Shown: piece after piece, positions 46,993-58,182 of the stretch | Position numbering within the stretch: the first letter of the stretch is position 1 | How the letters are laid out: every line of letters begins with the position of its first letter | Assembly: GCF_034350045.1 (NCBI RefSeq) | Contig: NZ_CP133781.1 | Span: forward strand, 124,001-188,000 | DNA from: Pseudomonas sp. CCI4.2 | Lineage (GTDB): Bacteria; Pseudomonadota; Gammaproteobacteria; Pseudomonadales; Pseudomonadaceae | Length of the DNA stretch: 64,000 nucleotides | Direction: 5' to 3' | The notes under the pieces: generated by a model | Database searches by the model: none | The model's input: only the letters and a program-made list of their open reading frames with translations | What the model was told of the DNA's origin: nothing | Position numbers and translations under genes: made by a program

Positions 46993-48174
46993 TCACCGCT
47001 CGATCAGCGCAATGCGCTTGTTGTACCAGTTCATCAACAGCGAAATGCTGATGCTGATTGCCAGGTACACGCTCATGGTGATCGCAATCACCTCAATAGC
47101 TTGACCGGTCTGATTGAGCACCGTACCGGCGAACAACGAGACCATTTCCGGGTAACCGATACCGGCTGCCAACGATGAGTTCTTCGCCAGGTTCAGGTAT
47201 TGGCTGGTCAGCGGTGGAATGATCACGCGCAACGCTTGCGGGATGATGACCTTGCGCAAGGTTGGACCCGGACGCAGCCCCAACGAGCGAGCGGCTTCGG
47301 TCTGACCGTGGCTGACCGACTTGATCCCGGAACGCACGATTTCGGCAATGAACGCCGCCGTGTACACCGTCAAGGCAATGGTCAACGCCAGCAGTTCGGG
47401 GATCATTACCCAGCCACCGACGAAGTTGAAGCCCTTGAGTTCCGGCATCTCCCAGTGCAGCGGGCTGCCAAGGATCAGCATCTCCAGTGCAGGAATGACC
47501 AGGAACATCGCCAGCCCGACCCAGAACTTGTGAAATGGAACACCGGTCTCTTCAAAACGCTTGGTTGCCCAACGAGACATGAACACGATGGCCACAATCG
47601 CCACCACAACGCCGACCACAAACGGCCAGAAGGCGTCAGTCAAATTGGCGCCGGGCATATTCAAGCCGCGGTTGCTGAAGAAAAACATATTGCCGAGGCT
47701 GTAACTGCCGCGAGGCCCTGGCATGGTCAAAAAGACCGCGAAGTACCAGAACAAAATCTGCAGCAGCGGCGGAATGTTACGGAAGACTTCCACGTAAACA
47801 GTCGCCAGCTTATTAATCATCCAGTTGGACGACAGACGTGACACGCCGACGATGAAACCCAGCAGCGTTGCCAGGATTACGCCAATAAACGTCACCAGCA
47901 GGGTGTTGAGCAAACCGATAACAAAAACGCGCGAGTAGGTGTCCGATTCGTCGTAGGGGATCAAATGCTGTGCAATGCCGAAACCGGCGCTGCGATCAAG
48001 AAACCCGAAGCCAGACGTAATACCGCGGTGTTGAAGGTTTGTCTGGGTGTTATCAAACAGATACCAACCCATGAAGACCACCGCGACAACCGTGATGATC
48101 TGAAATAGCCACGCACGCACTTTGGGGTCGCTGAGGGTAAGCCTCTGCTTAGGTGCGCCGATTTGATTTTGCAT
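46993..48174 (-). CDS. aapQ: General amino-acid ABC transporter permease AapQ
   Basis: A 393-aa permease with the large periplasmic insertion typical of AapQ (ITSGFGFLDRSAGFGIAQHLIPYDESDTY, quoted in part as FGFLDRSAGF) and the C-terminal EAA loop (TEAARSLGLRPGPTLRKVIIPQALR). It forms a heterodimer with AapM. 70 nt lie between it and aapJ. Confidence 0.94.
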   Translation of the reverse strand: MQNQIGAPKQRLTLSDPKVRAWLFQIITVVAVVFMGWYLFDNTQTNLQHRGITSGFGFLDRSAGFGIAQHLIPYDESDTYSRVFVIGLLNTLLVTFIGVILATLLGFIVGVSRLSSNWMINKLATVYVEVFRNIPPLLQILFWYFAVFLTMPGPRGSYSLGNMFFFSNRGLNMPGANLTDAFWPFVVGVVVAIVAIVFMSRWATKRFEETGVPFHKFWVGLAMFLVIPALEMLILGSPLHWEMPELKGFNFVGGWVMIPELLALTIALTVYTAAFIAEIVRSGIKSVSHGQTEAARSLGLRPGPTLRKVIIPQALRVIIPPLTSQYLNLAKNSSLAAGIGYPEMVSLFAGTVLNQTGQAIEVIAITMSVYLAISISISLLMNWYNKRIALIER

Positions 48175-48244
48175 GTAGTGCCCCAGGAAAAAATGGAACA
48201 GACAGCGCTCGGTAACCGTTATGGATTACCGAGCGCAGGGCCTA

Positions 48245-49276
48245 TCAGCGTACAGGTGGTGCGTATTGAATGCCGCCGTTGGTCCACAGCGCGTTCATGC
48301 CACGGTCGATTGCCAGAGCAGTGCCCTTGCCGAGGTTTTTCTCGAAGATTTCACCGTAGTTACCAACTTGCGAAACGATCTTCACAACCCAGTCTTTCGG
48401 CAGCTTCAGATCTTTACCGTATTCGCCGTCAACGCCCAACAGACGAGCAACGTCAGGGTTTTTGCCGTTTTTGACCAAATCCATAACATTTTTCGACGTT
48501 ACGCCCGCTTCTTCAGTGTTCAGCAGAGCGAAGCCAGTCCAGCGCACGATCTCCATCCAGTCTTCGTCGCCCTTACGTACAACCGGACCCAAAGGTTCTT
48601 TGGAGATGGTTTCAGGCAGTACAACGTAGTCTTTTGGCGAGGCCAATTTGCTGCGCTGTGCATAAAGCTGCGATTTGTCGGAGGTCAACACGTCGCAACG
48701 ACCGCTTTCCAGCGACTTGGCGCTTTCGTCAGAGGTGTCGAACGTGATTGGCGTGTACTTCAGGTTGTTTGCGCGGAAGTAGTCGGAAACGTTCAGCTCA
48801 GTCGTGGTACCGGCTTGAATACAGATGGTTGCGCCATCCAATTCTTTGGCACTTTTCACGCCCAGCTTAGTGTTAGCCAGGAAGCCAACACCGTCGTAGT
48901 AGGTCACGAAGCCAGGAAACACCAGGCCCATGCTTGCATCGCGGGAGCTGGTCCAGGTGGTGTTACGCGACAGAATGTCGATCTCGCCAGATTGCAGCGC
49001 GGTGAAACGCTCTTTGGCGTTCAGCTGGCTGAACTTAACCTTGGTGGCATCGCCGAAAACTGCAGCGGCAACTGCACGGCAAAAGTCCGCATCGATACCT
49101 TGGATAACGCCCTTGGAATCAGGAACCGAAAAACCTGGCAGGCCATCGCTGACGCCGCACTGAATAAAACCCTTCTTCTGAATCGCATCAAGGGTAGCGC
49201 CCGCCTGAGCGAAGCTGCTTACGCCAAGAATTGCTGTTGCCGTCAGTACTGCCAGGGTGGATTTCAACATCTTCAT
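48245..49276 (-). CDS. aapJ: General amino-acid ABC transporter substrate-binding protein
   Basis: A 343-aa periplasmic binding protein of the SBP_bac_3 family. Signal peptide KSTLAVLTATAILGVSSFAQA, cleaved near residue 25. The segments LSRNTTWTSSRDASMGLVF and VVRKGDEDWMEIVRW are typical of AapJ/BztA. It delivers L-amino acids to AapQM. First gene of aapJQMP. Confidence 0.95.
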   Translation of the reverse strand: MKMLKSTLAVLTATAILGVSSFAQAGATLDAIQKKGFIQCGVSDGLPGFSVPDSKGVIQGIDADFCRAVAAAVFGDATKVKFSQLNAKERFTALQSGEIDILSRNTTWTSSRDASMGLVFPGFVTYYDGVGFLANTKLGVKSAKELDGATICIQAGTTTELNVSDYFRANNLKYTPITFDTSDESAKSLESGRCDVLTSDKSQLYAQRSKLASPKDYVVLPETISKEPLGPVVRKGDEDWMEIVRWTGFALLNTEEAGVTSKNVMDLVKNGKNPDVARLLGVDGEYGKDLKLPKDWVVKIVSQVGNYGEIFEKNLGKGTALAIDRGMNALWTNGGIQYAPPVR

Positions 49277-50406
<1,130 letters not shown>

Positions 50407-50553
50407 TTGTTCCGCCGCGAGTGTAAGAAGCCACCTACAAAGCGCTGTGAAGCCCTGACTTGACAGGTCCTCTGGCGCTTTCGGTATGGCACTACGCCGC
50501 GCGGAGTTCTTGCTTTACACTGCCCGACGTACATTCCTTAATCAATTGATGAG

Positions 50554-52032
50554 ATGACCGTGCTCAAAGCACTCAAAAAGATGTTCGGTAAAAGCGAGGT
50601 TGTGCAACTCGCGCCCAGCCCTATCGCCTCTTCGCCTGTTGCCGTCGGCCCAACCGACAGCGATGTACGGCAACGCACTACCTCTCATTCGGCACCTGTC
50701 AGCGCGCCTGTCCAGGGTCAAACCGCAGAAGTCGTCACCGCAAAAGTCGAACAACCCAAGCCAGAACGCCCTCGTCGCGAACGCGCGGCTAAACCGCCGG
50801 TCAGCACCTGGAAGCTTGAAGACTTTGTGGTTGAACCACAGGAAGGCAAAACCCGCTTCCACGATTTCAACTTGTCGCCTGAATTGATGCACGCCATCCA
50901 CGACCTGGGTTTCCCGTACTGCACGCCGATTCAGGCTGAAGTATTAGGTTTCACCCTCGCGGGTAAAGATGCCATTGGTCGCGCACAAACCGGCACCGGC
51001 AAAACCGCAGCGTTTCTGATTTCGATCATCACTCAACTGCAGCAAACCCCACCGCCTAAAGAGCGGTATATGGGCGAGCCGCGCGCGTTGATCATCGCAC
51101 CAACCCGCGAATTGGTGGTGCAAATCGCCAAAGACGCGGCGCTCCTCACTAAATACACTGGCCTGAACGTCATGACGTTCGTCGGCGGCATGGACTTCGA
51201 CAAGCAGCTCAAGCAGCTTGAAGCCCGTCACTGCGACATTCTGGTGGCGACGCCGGGCCGTTTGCTGGACTTCAACCAGCGCGGTGAAGTGCATTTGGAC
51301 ATGGTCGAAGTGATGGTGCTGGACGAAGCTGACCGCATGCTCGACATGGGCTTCATCCCGCAAGTTCGGCAGATCATCCGTCAGACCCCGCATAAGGGCG
51401 AACGCCAGACCCTGCTGTTCTCCGCGACCTTCACCGAAGACGTGATGAACCTCGCCAAGCAGTGGACGACCGAGCCTTCAATCGTTGAAATCGAAGCTTT
51501 GAACGTGGCCAGCGAAATGGTCGAGCAGCATATCTATGCCGTGGCCGCCGCTGACAAATACAAGCTGCTCTATAACCTGGTGACCGAGAATAATTGGGAA
51601 CGGGTGATGGTGTTTGCTAACCGCAAAGACGAAGTGCGGCGCATTGAAGAGCGTCTGGTCCGTGATGGCGTGAACGCTGCGCAGTTGTCGGGCGACGTAC
51701 CTCAACACAAACGCATCAAGACGCTGGAAGGCTTTCGCGAAGGCAAGATTCGCGTGTTGGTTGCCACAGACGTCGCCGGTCGCGGCATTCACATCGACGG
51801 CATCAGCCATGTGATCAACTTCACTCTGCCGGAAGTACCGGATGATTACGTGCACCGCATCGGCCGTACCGGTCGTGCAGGCGCCAGCGGTGTGTCGATC
51901 AGCTTTGCCGGCGAAGATGACTCGTATCAGTTGCCTTCAATCGAAGCGCTGCTGGGCCGCAAAATCAGCTGCGAAACGCCGCCGATGGAATTGTTGAAAC
52001 CGGTCGTGCGCAAGAGCGCTGTGCCGTTGTAA
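50554..52032 (+). CDS. rhlB: DEAD-box ATP-dependent RNA helicase, RhlB type
   Basis: A 492-aa DEAD-box helicase. An N-terminal low-complexity extension of about 85 residues (rich in Pro, Ala, Val) precedes the core: Q motif CTPIQAE, motif [21 protein letters not shown] ([14 protein letters not shown]), SAT, and the C-terminal [10 protein letters not shown]. RhlB unwinds RNA and in many gamma-proteobacteria works with RNase E in the degradosome. Pseudomonas RhlB also has an N-terminal extension. Confidence 0.93.
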   Translation: MTVLKALKKMFGKSEVVQLAPSPIASSPVAVGPTDSDVRQRTTSHSAPVSAPVQGQTAEVVTAKVEQPKPERPRRERAAKPPVSTWKLEDFVVEPQEGKTRFHDFNLSPELMHAIHDLGFPYCTPIQAEVLGFTLAGKDAIGRAQTGTGKTAAFLISIITQLQQTPPPKERYMGEPRALIIAPTRELVVQIAKDAALLTKYTGLNVMTFVGGMDFDKQLKQLEARHCDILVATPGRLLDFNQRGEVHLDMVEVMVLDEADRMLDMGFIPQVRQIIRQTPHKGERQTLLFSATFTEDVMNLAKQWTTEPSIVEIEALNVASEMVEQHIYAVAAADKYKLLYNLVTENNWERVMVFANRKDEVRRIEERLVRDGVNAAQLSGDVPQHKRIKTLEGFREGKIRVLVATDVAGRGIHIDGISHVINFTLPEVPDDYVHRIGRTGRAGASGVSISFAGEDDSYQLPSIEALLGRKISCETPPMELLKPVVRKSAVPL

Positions 52033-52064
52033 GAAAATCTTCCCACGGGGATTTGCGCAAATAC

Positions 52065-52178
52065 CTGTGGGGAGCCGGCTTGCCGACGAAAGCAGCCGTT
52101 CAGCCACTGCAGGTCTAACCGACTTAGCATTAGCGCTGCAGCCACTGAACGCTTCGCAGGCAAGCCGGACTCCCACAG
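52065..52178. repeat. REP doublet between rhlB and moaE
   Basis: CTGTGGGGAGCCGGCTTGCC and its inverse GCAAGCCGGACTCCCACAG stand about 75 nt apart between two convergent genes. Confidence 0.75.
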
Positions 52179-52210
52179 ATATGCATATCTGATCAGATTC
52201 AGAGTTTGCC

Positions 52211-52666
52211 TCAAGCCTTGTCCCAACGCCCCGCCGCCGCATGATCACTGTCCCGGCCTTCAACCCACCGCGGCCCGTCACGGGTGTTTTCTTTCTTCCA
52301 GAACGGCGCTCGGGTTTTCAAGTAGTCCATCACGAACGCACAGGCATCGAACGCCGCTTGCCGGTGCGCACTGGCGACACCCACAAACACGATCGGCTCA
52401 CCCGGTTCAAGCGCACCAATTCGATGCAGCACGTCGAGTTTCAGCAACGGCCAGCGCTGCTCAGCTTCGGCCGTGATCTTGGCCAAGGCTTTTTCGGTCA
52501 TGCCCGGATAATGTTCAAGAAACATCCCCGCCACTTCCCGGCCTTCGTTGAAATCACGCACATAGCCCACAAAACTGACCACCGCGCCGACGCCCACATT
52601 AGCCGCGTGTAAGGCGTTGACTTCCAGGCCCGGATCAAACGCCGCTGTCTGCACCCGAATCGCCAT
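52211..52666 (-). CDS. moaE: Molybdopterin synthase catalytic subunit
   Basis: A 151-aa MoaE. GAVVSFVGYVRDFNEG near the start, LEHYPGMTEKALAKI, HRIGALEPGEPIVFVGV and FWKKENTRDG are family landmarks, including the catalytic lysine region. With MoaD it inserts sulfur into precursor Z to form molybdopterin. Two bases follow the moaD stop. Confidence 0.95.
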   Translation of the reverse strand: MAIRVQTAAFDPGLEVNALHAANVGVGAVVSFVGYVRDFNEGREVAGMFLEHYPGMTEKALAKITAEAEQRWPLLKLDVLHRIGALEPGEPIVFVGVASAHRQAAFDACAFVMDYLKTRAPFWKKENTRDGPRWVEGRDSDHAAAGRWDKA

Positions 52667-52668
52667 GT

Positions 52669-52914
52669 TCAGCCTCCGGTCACAGGTGGGAAAAACGCGA
52701 CTTCGTCACCTGACATCAGCGGCTCGTCGAGTTGACACAGCTCTTCGTTACGCGCGCACATCAGATTTTGTTCAGCCAGGATTTGCCAGGCTCCACCGCG
52801 CAACATCAAATGCTCACGCAGCGCTCGGACGCTGGTGTACTCGCCCTCCACCGTTTCAGTGTCCAGGCCTAACACTTCGCGAAACCGGGCGAAATACAAC
52901 ACCTGAGTACTCAT
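52669..52914 (-). CDS. moaD: Molybdopterin synthase sulfur carrier subunit
   Basis: An 81-aa ubiquitin-like sulfur carrier ending in the diagnostic VTGG, whose terminal glycine is thiocarboxylated. [11 protein letters not shown] opens the beta-grasp fold. The start overlaps the end of moaC by four bases. Confidence 0.95.
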   Translation of the reverse strand: MSTQVLYFARFREVLGLDTETVEGEYTSVRALREHLMLRGGAWQILAEQNLMCARNEELCQLDEPLMSGDEVAFFPPVTGG

Positions 52915-53393
52915 TGAGCACCCGTTTCGTCGGCAATAAAATGCCCGCTTTTACCGCCAAGTTTTTCCAACAGCCGTACATTCTCAATGACCATGCCTCG
53001 GTCCACCGCTTTACACATGTCATAAATCGTCAACGCCGCGATGCTGGCGGCGGTCAGCGCTTCCATTTCCACTCCGGTCTGCCCGGAAAGCTTGCAGCGG
53101 GCGACGATCCGCACTGCGTCTTCACCGTCCGCGCTCAGCTCGACTTTAATGCCAGTCAGCATCAATGGGTGGCACAACGGGATCAGATCAGAGGTTTTCT
53201 TCGCCGCCTGAATACCGGCAATGCGCGCCACGGCAAACACATCCCCTTTGGGATGACCGCCGCTGACAATCATGTGCAGGGTTTCGGGGCGCATACGTAC
53301 AAACGCTTCGGCCACCGCTTCACGGAACGTCACGTCTTTATCAGTGACGTCGACCATATTGGCGCGACCTTGGGAATCGAGATGAGTCAGCAC
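52911..53393 (-). CDS. moaC: Cyclic pyranopterin monophosphate synthase
   Basis: A 160-aa MoaC that forms cyclic pyranopterin monophosphate in molybdenum cofactor synthesis. [18 protein letters not shown] is the usual N-terminus, [10 protein letters not shown] and [23 protein letters not shown] the core motifs. I place the start at GTG 53393, with AGGAG seven bases upstream. An in-frame ATG at 53450 would add 19 unrelated residues. First gene of moaCDE. Confidence 0.94.
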   Translation of the reverse strand: MLTHLDSQGRANMVDVTDKDVTFREAVAEAFVRMRPETLHMIVSGGHPKGDVFAVARIAGIQAAKKTSDLIPLCHPLMLTGIKVELSADGEDAVRIVARCKLSGQTGVEMEALTAASIAALTIYDMCKAVDRGMVIENVRLLEKLGGKSGHFIADETGAQ

Positions 53394-53451
53394 AACGTTA
53401 CTCCTGAGCAGGAGCGGGGAGTGTAAACCTAAAATGGGGCACGCTAACAAA

Positions 53452-53547
53452 CCTGTGGGAGCGGATTCATCCGCGAATACGGCGGTGCAGGCGATACCTC
53501 TTTTGCGCCTGATAAGCCGCTTTCGCGAATGAATTCGCTCCCACAGG
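53452..53547. repeat. REP doublet upstream of moaC
   Basis: CCTGTGGGAGCGGATTC... at 53452-53477 and its near-inverse at 53521-53547 flank a 43-nt centre. It lies between moaC and the PhoH-like gene, both on the minus strand. Confidence 0.82.
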
Positions 53548-53572
53548 GGTCCTCCATTGCCAGCAAACGTTC

Positions 53573-54967
53573 TTACAAATGACTCTCCGCGTATTCGGCC
53601 AGAATCGAGCGCGGCACCCCTTGCAGAGAAATATGCACCCCATTAGGGAAGTCTTTGAAACGCTCTGTCAGGTAAGTAAGGCCAGAACTGGTGGCCGACA
53701 GGTAAGGCGTATCGATTTGCGCCAGGTTGCCTAGGCACACCACTTTGGAACCGGCACCGGCACGGGTAATGATGGTTTTCATCTGGTGCGGGGTCAGGTT
53801 CTGGCATTCGTCGATCAGGATCAGGCTTTGCTGGAAACTGCGGCCTCGGATGTAGTTAAGGGATTTGAATTGCAACGGCACTTTGCTGAGGATGTAGTCG
53901 ACACTGCCATGGGTGTTTTCGTCATCCATGTGCAGCGCTTCAAGGTTGTCGGTGATGGCGCCCAGCCAAGGCTCCATTTTCTCGGCTTCGGTGCCCGGCA
54001 GGAAACCGATCTCCTGATCCAGCCCTTGCACGCTACGGGTCGCGATGATGCGGCGATAGCGCTTACTGACCATGGTTTGCTCGATAGCTGCGGCCAACGC
54101 GAGAATGGTTTTACCGGAACCGGCCGCGCCCGACAGGTTGACCAAGTGAATGTCCGGATCAAGCAGCGCAAACAGTGCCAGGCCCTGATAGATGTCGCGC
54201 GGTTTGAGGCCCCAGGCTTCTTGATGCAGCAAGGGTTCTTGGTGCATGTCCAGAATCAGCAATTCATCGGCTTTGATGCCTTTGATCCAGCCCACAAAAC
54301 CTTGTGCATCAATGATGAACTCGTTGATGTGTACCGCAGGAAGATTATCGGTGAGCTGCACGCGGTGCCAAGTGCGCCCGTGATCTTGCCGGGTTTCAAC
54401 CTTGCTGACGCGGTCCCAAAATGAGCCCGTCATGGTGTGATATCCACGCGACAACATGGAAACGTCGTCGACCAGTTGATCAGTGCTGTAGTCCTCCGAG
54501 GCGATCCCACACGCCCGCGCCTTGAGGCGCATGTTGATGTCCTTGGTCACCAGCACCAGGCGCAAATCCTTGTCGCGCGCATGCAGGTCGATCAATTGGT
54601 TGATGATGATGTTGTCGTTCAGATGCTCAGGTAACAGGCTATTGGGCTCATGACGCTTGTTCATGAGAATCGATAGAAAGCCTTTGCAGATACCGGTGCC
54701 GCGATCAATCGGTACGCCTAACTCAACCTCCTCTGGTGTTGCGCCGCCTAATGTTTTGTCGATCAGTCGAATGGCTTGACGGCATTCGGCAGCGACGGAG
54801 TGTTTGCCCGCCTTGAGCTTGTCCAGCTCTTCAAGAACGGTCATGGGGATGGTGACGTGATGTTCTTCGAAATTCAGCAAAGCGTTTGGATCATGGATCA
54901 ATACGTTGGTATCAAGCACGTACATGATTGGCTGGTTAGAGGAAGGGGTGCGTCCGTGATCATCCAT
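53573..54967 (-). CDS. PIN domain - PhoH family ATPase
   Basis: A 464-aa two-domain protein. The N-terminal PIN domain ([15 protein letters not shown], then VLEELDKLK) has the acidic residues of a ribonuclease active site. The C-terminal PhoH ATPase has Walker [15 protein letters not shown] and Walker [18 protein letters not shown]. Such proteins (YlaK/PhoH2 type) combine RNase and RNA helicase-like ATPase activity. PhoH2 in actinobacteria is linked to toxin-antitoxin systems; here no antitoxin gene is next to it. Physiological role in Pseudomonas unknown. Confidence 0.9.
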   Translation of the reverse strand: MDDHGRTPSSNQPIMYVLDTNVLIHDPNALLNFEEHHVTIPMTVLEELDKLKAGKHSVAAECRQAIRLIDKTLGGATPEEVELGVPIDRGTGICKGFLSILMNKRHEPNSLLPEHLNDNIIINQLIDLHARDKDLRLVLVTKDINMRLKARACGIASEDYSTDQLVDDVSMLSRGYHTMTGSFWDRVSKVETRQDHGRTWHRVQLTDNLPAVHINEFIIDAQGFVGWIKGIKADELLILDMHQEPLLHQEAWGLKPRDIYQGLALFALLDPDIHLVNLSGAAGSGKTILALAAAIEQTMVSKRYRRIIATRSVQGLDQEIGFLPGTEAEKMEPWLGAITDNLEALHMDDENTHGSVDYILSKVPLQFKSLNYIRGRSFQQSLILIDECQNLTPHQMKTIITRAGAGSKVVCLGNLAQIDTPYLSATSSGLTYLTERFKDFPNGVHISLQGVPRSILAEYAESHL

Positions 54968-55316
54968 ACTCGCTCACCTTTTTTAGGAGCTAAGCGACGC
55001 AATACCACACAGTGCTGCGCCACGGTAAGGCCGCCGAACTCTCCTCTTCGGACAGAGGAGACATGCTCAAGATGGGTCTGGGATGACGCCACCTGTGTTG
55101 CAGGTTTCGGCGATCTACAGTGGTAATACCGCAAAAGGCATGACAGTAAGAAGCTCTTTGACACTTTTTTGAAGTTTATTTTGCGGTGTGACGAATAGCC
55201 CTTGGCGGGACCCTCAAGCACCGTTAAAGTCCGAAGTCCGCCTGACCCGAATGACCGCAAAAAACCCTCTTTCGCGTTCCACTCAAATGGATTGCACGCC
55301 TTGTCCAGCGGACCTC
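54968..55316. promoter_or_regulatory. Region upstream of the PIN-PhoH gene
   Basis: About 350 bp without a gene. A perfect 8-bp hairpin (TCTCCTCT-N6-AGAGGAGA, 55040-55061) lies about 75 bp upstream of the PhoH-type start and could be an operator or a leader hairpin. The rest includes the 3' region of the deacetylase gene; nothing else is recognised. Confidence 0.4.
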
Positions 55317-56441
55317 TCAGGGATAACCGTGGCAATCCTGCCATTGGAGTCCACTTTGTGCGGTGTTGGCGAGCAACCAGGGCAATGCGGTTTCGATTTT
55401 GTTGTTGGTGTCATGGAACACGATCACCCCGCGCCGCCATAGCAACATCAACGTCAACACCCGCTGACCCGTCTGATCGGCCGTGATCTCACGGCTCCAG
55501 TCTTCTGAATCGATATTCCACAACGACACCTTCAAACCCTGAGCACGGAAGAACTCGGCGCTGTCGGCACGACGTTGGCCATAGGGCGGCCGGAACAAAG
55601 GTATGTAATCGTCTGGCAGCGCCTGCTGTAACAACACCGCGCTGCGCGTCACCGAGCTTTGCCAATCGACCCATTGGCTGTGCGAACGGTATTGCCACCC
55701 CTCGGATCCCACACATTGTTGTTTGTACAACGCCTGCACATCGGCCGCCGAAGTTTCGTTTTGGCGTGTCTGGAAGGTTTTCCCCAGCACGAAGAACGTG
55801 GCATTGAGTTTGCGCTGACGCAGGTAATCAGTCAGCCAGTCGGTCGTCCCATCGACCACGGTCGGGCCGCTGTTGAAGCTGAGCAGGAACGTGCGATCCC
55901 CAAGTTCATCGCCGGTCAGTTCGTCGGAGTTATAGCGTTCGATCTCGCTGCTGGTCAGCGGAAACAGCGCTGCCATGTGCAGCAACTCGGTCAGGTAACG
56001 CTCTTGAAAAGCATGACTGGGGAGATCCCAGGCGGCGTAGAACGAGTCATCGGCGATCACAAACTTGGTGGCTTGTTCACGCAGCGTCTCCATGTCATCA
56101 ACTAACACACAGAACGAAGCGTCTTCTTCGCAGCTTCGTTGGGCAAATTGATAGTTCTCCAACAATCGCGTCCAAAAGCGCTGGCGGATCAGGTTCAGCG
56201 ACACCATGTTGATCTTCCTCAGACCCAGTCGCACCTTGAGAGCGGCTTCATCTTGGGCTTCACTGGCAATCAACGCATGGGCAAACGCCAGGATTTCGGC
56301 ACGCGACGCGACATCAAACAACGCTGGGGTGGTCAATTGTTCCGGCCAAAAGCTGCGGTTAATCGTCGCCAGCGGCACCGGGCCAGCGGCGTGGGCGTTG
56401 AGCCAGAACAGACAGGCCGAAATAAAAAAAACAATGCGCAC
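55317..56441 (-). CDS. Secreted polysaccharide deacetylase-like protein with degenerate motifs
   Basis: About 374 aa, with a signal peptide (RIVFFISACLFWLNAHAAG). The last 200 residues form a NodB-type deacetylase domain. Motif 1, usually TFDDGP, reads LSFNSGP, so both acidic residues are changed. Motif 2 has HSQWVDW, lacking the second His of HxxxH. Motif 3 RPPYGQRR, a DSEDW and the final VIVFHD are kept. It may bind polysaccharide or have altered chemistry rather than be a normal metal-dependent deacetylase. I place the start at GTG 56441, with GGGGA seven bases upstream. The N-terminal 170 residues are unlike known domains. Confidence 0.8.
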   Translation of the reverse strand: MRIVFFISACLFWLNAHAAGPVPLATINRSFWPEQLTTPALFDVASRAEILAFAHALIASEAQDEAALKVRLGLRKINMVSLNLIRQRFWTRLLENYQFAQRSCEEDASFCVLVDDMETLREQATKFVIADDSFYAAWDLPSHAFQERYLTELLHMAALFPLTSSEIERYNSDELTGDELGDRTFLLSFNSGPTVVDGTTDWLTDYLRQRKLNATFFVLGKTFQTRQNETSAADVQALYKQQCVGSEGWQYRSHSQWVDWQSSVTRSAVLLQQALPDDYIPLFRPPYGQRRADSAEFFRAQGLKVSLWNIDSEDWSREITADQTGQRVLTLMLLWRRGVIVFHDTNNKIETALPWLLANTAQSGLQWQDCHGYP

Positions 56442-56533
56442 AATCAGATCCCCAGAAATAGCTCGCGGCGCACTATAACCTGCCTTCGTGAATGAGTTCG
56501 CGCCACAGACAACGGGTAAATCCGAAACCCCTA

Positions 56534-56615
56534 TGGGAGCGAATTCATTCGCGAAAGGAACGGCGCGGTGTATCCGGTTGACCGCGCGGCCGGCTTCGCG
56601 AATAAATTCGCTCCC
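56534..56615. repeat. REP doublet between the deacetylase gene and yaaA
   Basis: TGGGAGCGAATTCATTCGCGAA (first 20 bases shared with the inverse) at 56534-56555 and TTCGCGAATAAATTCGCTCCC at 56595-56615, quoted in part; arms match at nearly all positions. Confidence 0.82.
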
Positions 56616-56688
56616 GCTTGATAGGTGCCACTGGAGTCCACCCTCATCACCCCCTAGAATCGCGCCCACGATTACAGGAGACAACTTT

Positions 56689-57468
56689 ATGCTGATGGTG
56701 ATTTCCCCGGCTAAAACCCTCGACTTCGAGACACCTTCGGTCACGAAGCGCTTCACCCAGCCGCAGTACCTGGACCACTCTCAAGAACTGATCGTCCAAC
56801 TGCGTGAGTTGGCCCCCGCGCAAATCGCCGATTTGATGCACCTGTCAGACAAGCTCTCCGGCCTTAATGCCGCCCGCTTTGGCAGTTGGACACCTGACTT
56901 CACCCCTGAAAACGCCAAGCAGGCGTTGCTGGCGTTCAAAGGTGATGTCTACACCGGGCTGCAGGCAGAAAATTTCACCGACGCGGATTTCACTTATGCC
57001 CAAGACCATCTGCGGATGCTCTCGGGTCTGTATGGTCTGTTGCGTCCACTGGACCTGATGCAACCGTATCGGCTGGAGATGGGCACCAAACTGGCCAACG
57101 CTCGCGGCAAAGACCTGTATGCGTTCTGGGGTACACAGATCAGTGAATGGTTAAACCAGGCGTTACTCGAACAAGGCGATGACCTGCTGCTCAACCTGGC
57201 GTCCAACGAGTACTTCTCGGCGGTGAAACGCTCGGCACTCAACGCGCGAATCATCAATACCCAATTCCGTGACCTGAAGAACGGCCAGTACAAAATCATC
57301 AGCTTCTACGCCAAGAAAGCCCGGGGCATGATGAGCCGGTTTGTGATCAAGGAGCAGATCAATACCCCCGAAGCACTCAAGCAATTTGATGCCCACGGCT
57401 ATCACTACAGCCCAGCCCACTCGAAAACCGACACATTGGTATTTCTACGGGACACACCTACCGAGTGA
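56689..57468 (+). CDS. yaaA: Peroxide stress protein YaaA
   Basis: A 259-aa YaaA/DUF328 protein. It begins [16 protein letters not shown], and [31 protein letters not shown] and [10 protein letters not shown] are family signatures. In E. coli YaaA limits free iron and damage during hydrogen peroxide stress. AGGAG eight bases before the ATG at 56689; the frame extends upstream but lacks a ribosome site. Confidence 0.95.
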   Translation: MLMVISPAKTLDFETPSVTKRFTQPQYLDHSQELIVQLRELAPAQIADLMHLSDKLSGLNAARFGSWTPDFTPENAKQALLAFKGDVYTGLQAENFTDADFTYAQDHLRMLSGLYGLLRPLDLMQPYRLEMGTKLANARGKDLYAFWGTQISEWLNQALLEQGDDLLLNLASNEYFSAVKRSALNARIINTQFRDLKNGQYKIISFYAKKARGMMSRFVIKEQINTPEALKQFDAHGYHYSPAHSKTDTLVFLRDTPTE

Positions 57469-58182
57469 CACGCCTGGCAAGCACATCGATATTTAAGCGT
57501 GGGAGCGCGATGGACCGCGATACGCGCCAATAGGCCAATCCGAGCCTAAAGCATGCCGACTATTTGACGCCAATAAAACAACCTAAATTTAAAGACTCTA
57601 AGCTGCACAACATTATTTATGACTTATTTCGCCCTCGCCTCACACCTCATTTTAAGTAGTGGCCTATAAACATCCTTTAGTCCCAACTACCCGCTAACTA
57701 AGGCTTAAACTAAAAAGGCCATCATTGCGCAGGCTCTACTTCGCGCACTTGGCACACTGCCACTGGGCAGAAATAGGTGAACCCGCTCAGGAACTAATAT
57801 ATAACTTATAAGCTCTTACCTTCCGTAACAATTATTGTCTGCGACGTAAGTCTTCTCTTACACAGCGGCGGGACGATCAAGGAAGTTAAGTTATCCTTTC
57901 TAAGCAGCGTTATCGTAGTCGATGGATAGCATCAGGAGACACGCGCATTCCCCGTCACGCCAAAGAACGGGAGAAGCACCTCTCTAAATGGGTAAGAGCC
58001 TGAATACAGGCCATTTTCGCCCGTTTTACGTATTCTTGAGTCAGCCTTTGCGGGCACTCACACTTTGAAAAATGCCGACGTTCAACAGCGCGACTTCTAT
58101 AGCCGCTCACTGCTGAGCGGATGATTTCTGCTGGACACCTACTTACCAGCCAATTATGGCGTGAATGAACAAGGAGATTACG
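57469..58182 (+). promoter_or_regulatory. Long upstream region of algD
   Basis: About 710 bp without a gene. It is more AT-rich than its neighbours and holds the candidate AlgU promoter (57791-57818), which would give a leader of about 360 nt. A REP-like single copy sits near 57500. Regulatory sites for AlgR/AmrZ-type proteins are expected, but none was assigned with confidence. Confidence 0.55.
57791..57818 (+). promoter_or_regulatory. Candidate AlgU (sigma-22) promoter of algD
   Basis: GAACTA, 17-nt spacer, TCTTA, against the AlgU consensus GAACTT-N16/17-TCTGA. It would start transcription about 360 nt before the algD ATG, close to the leader length known in P. aeruginosa. Confidence 0.48.

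Noticed and set aside
55188..55486. Overlapping plus-strand frames at the end of the deacetylase gene
   Set aside because: They are antisense to the deacetylase 3' end or lie in the upstream region of the PIN-PhoH gene, and their translations show no domain.
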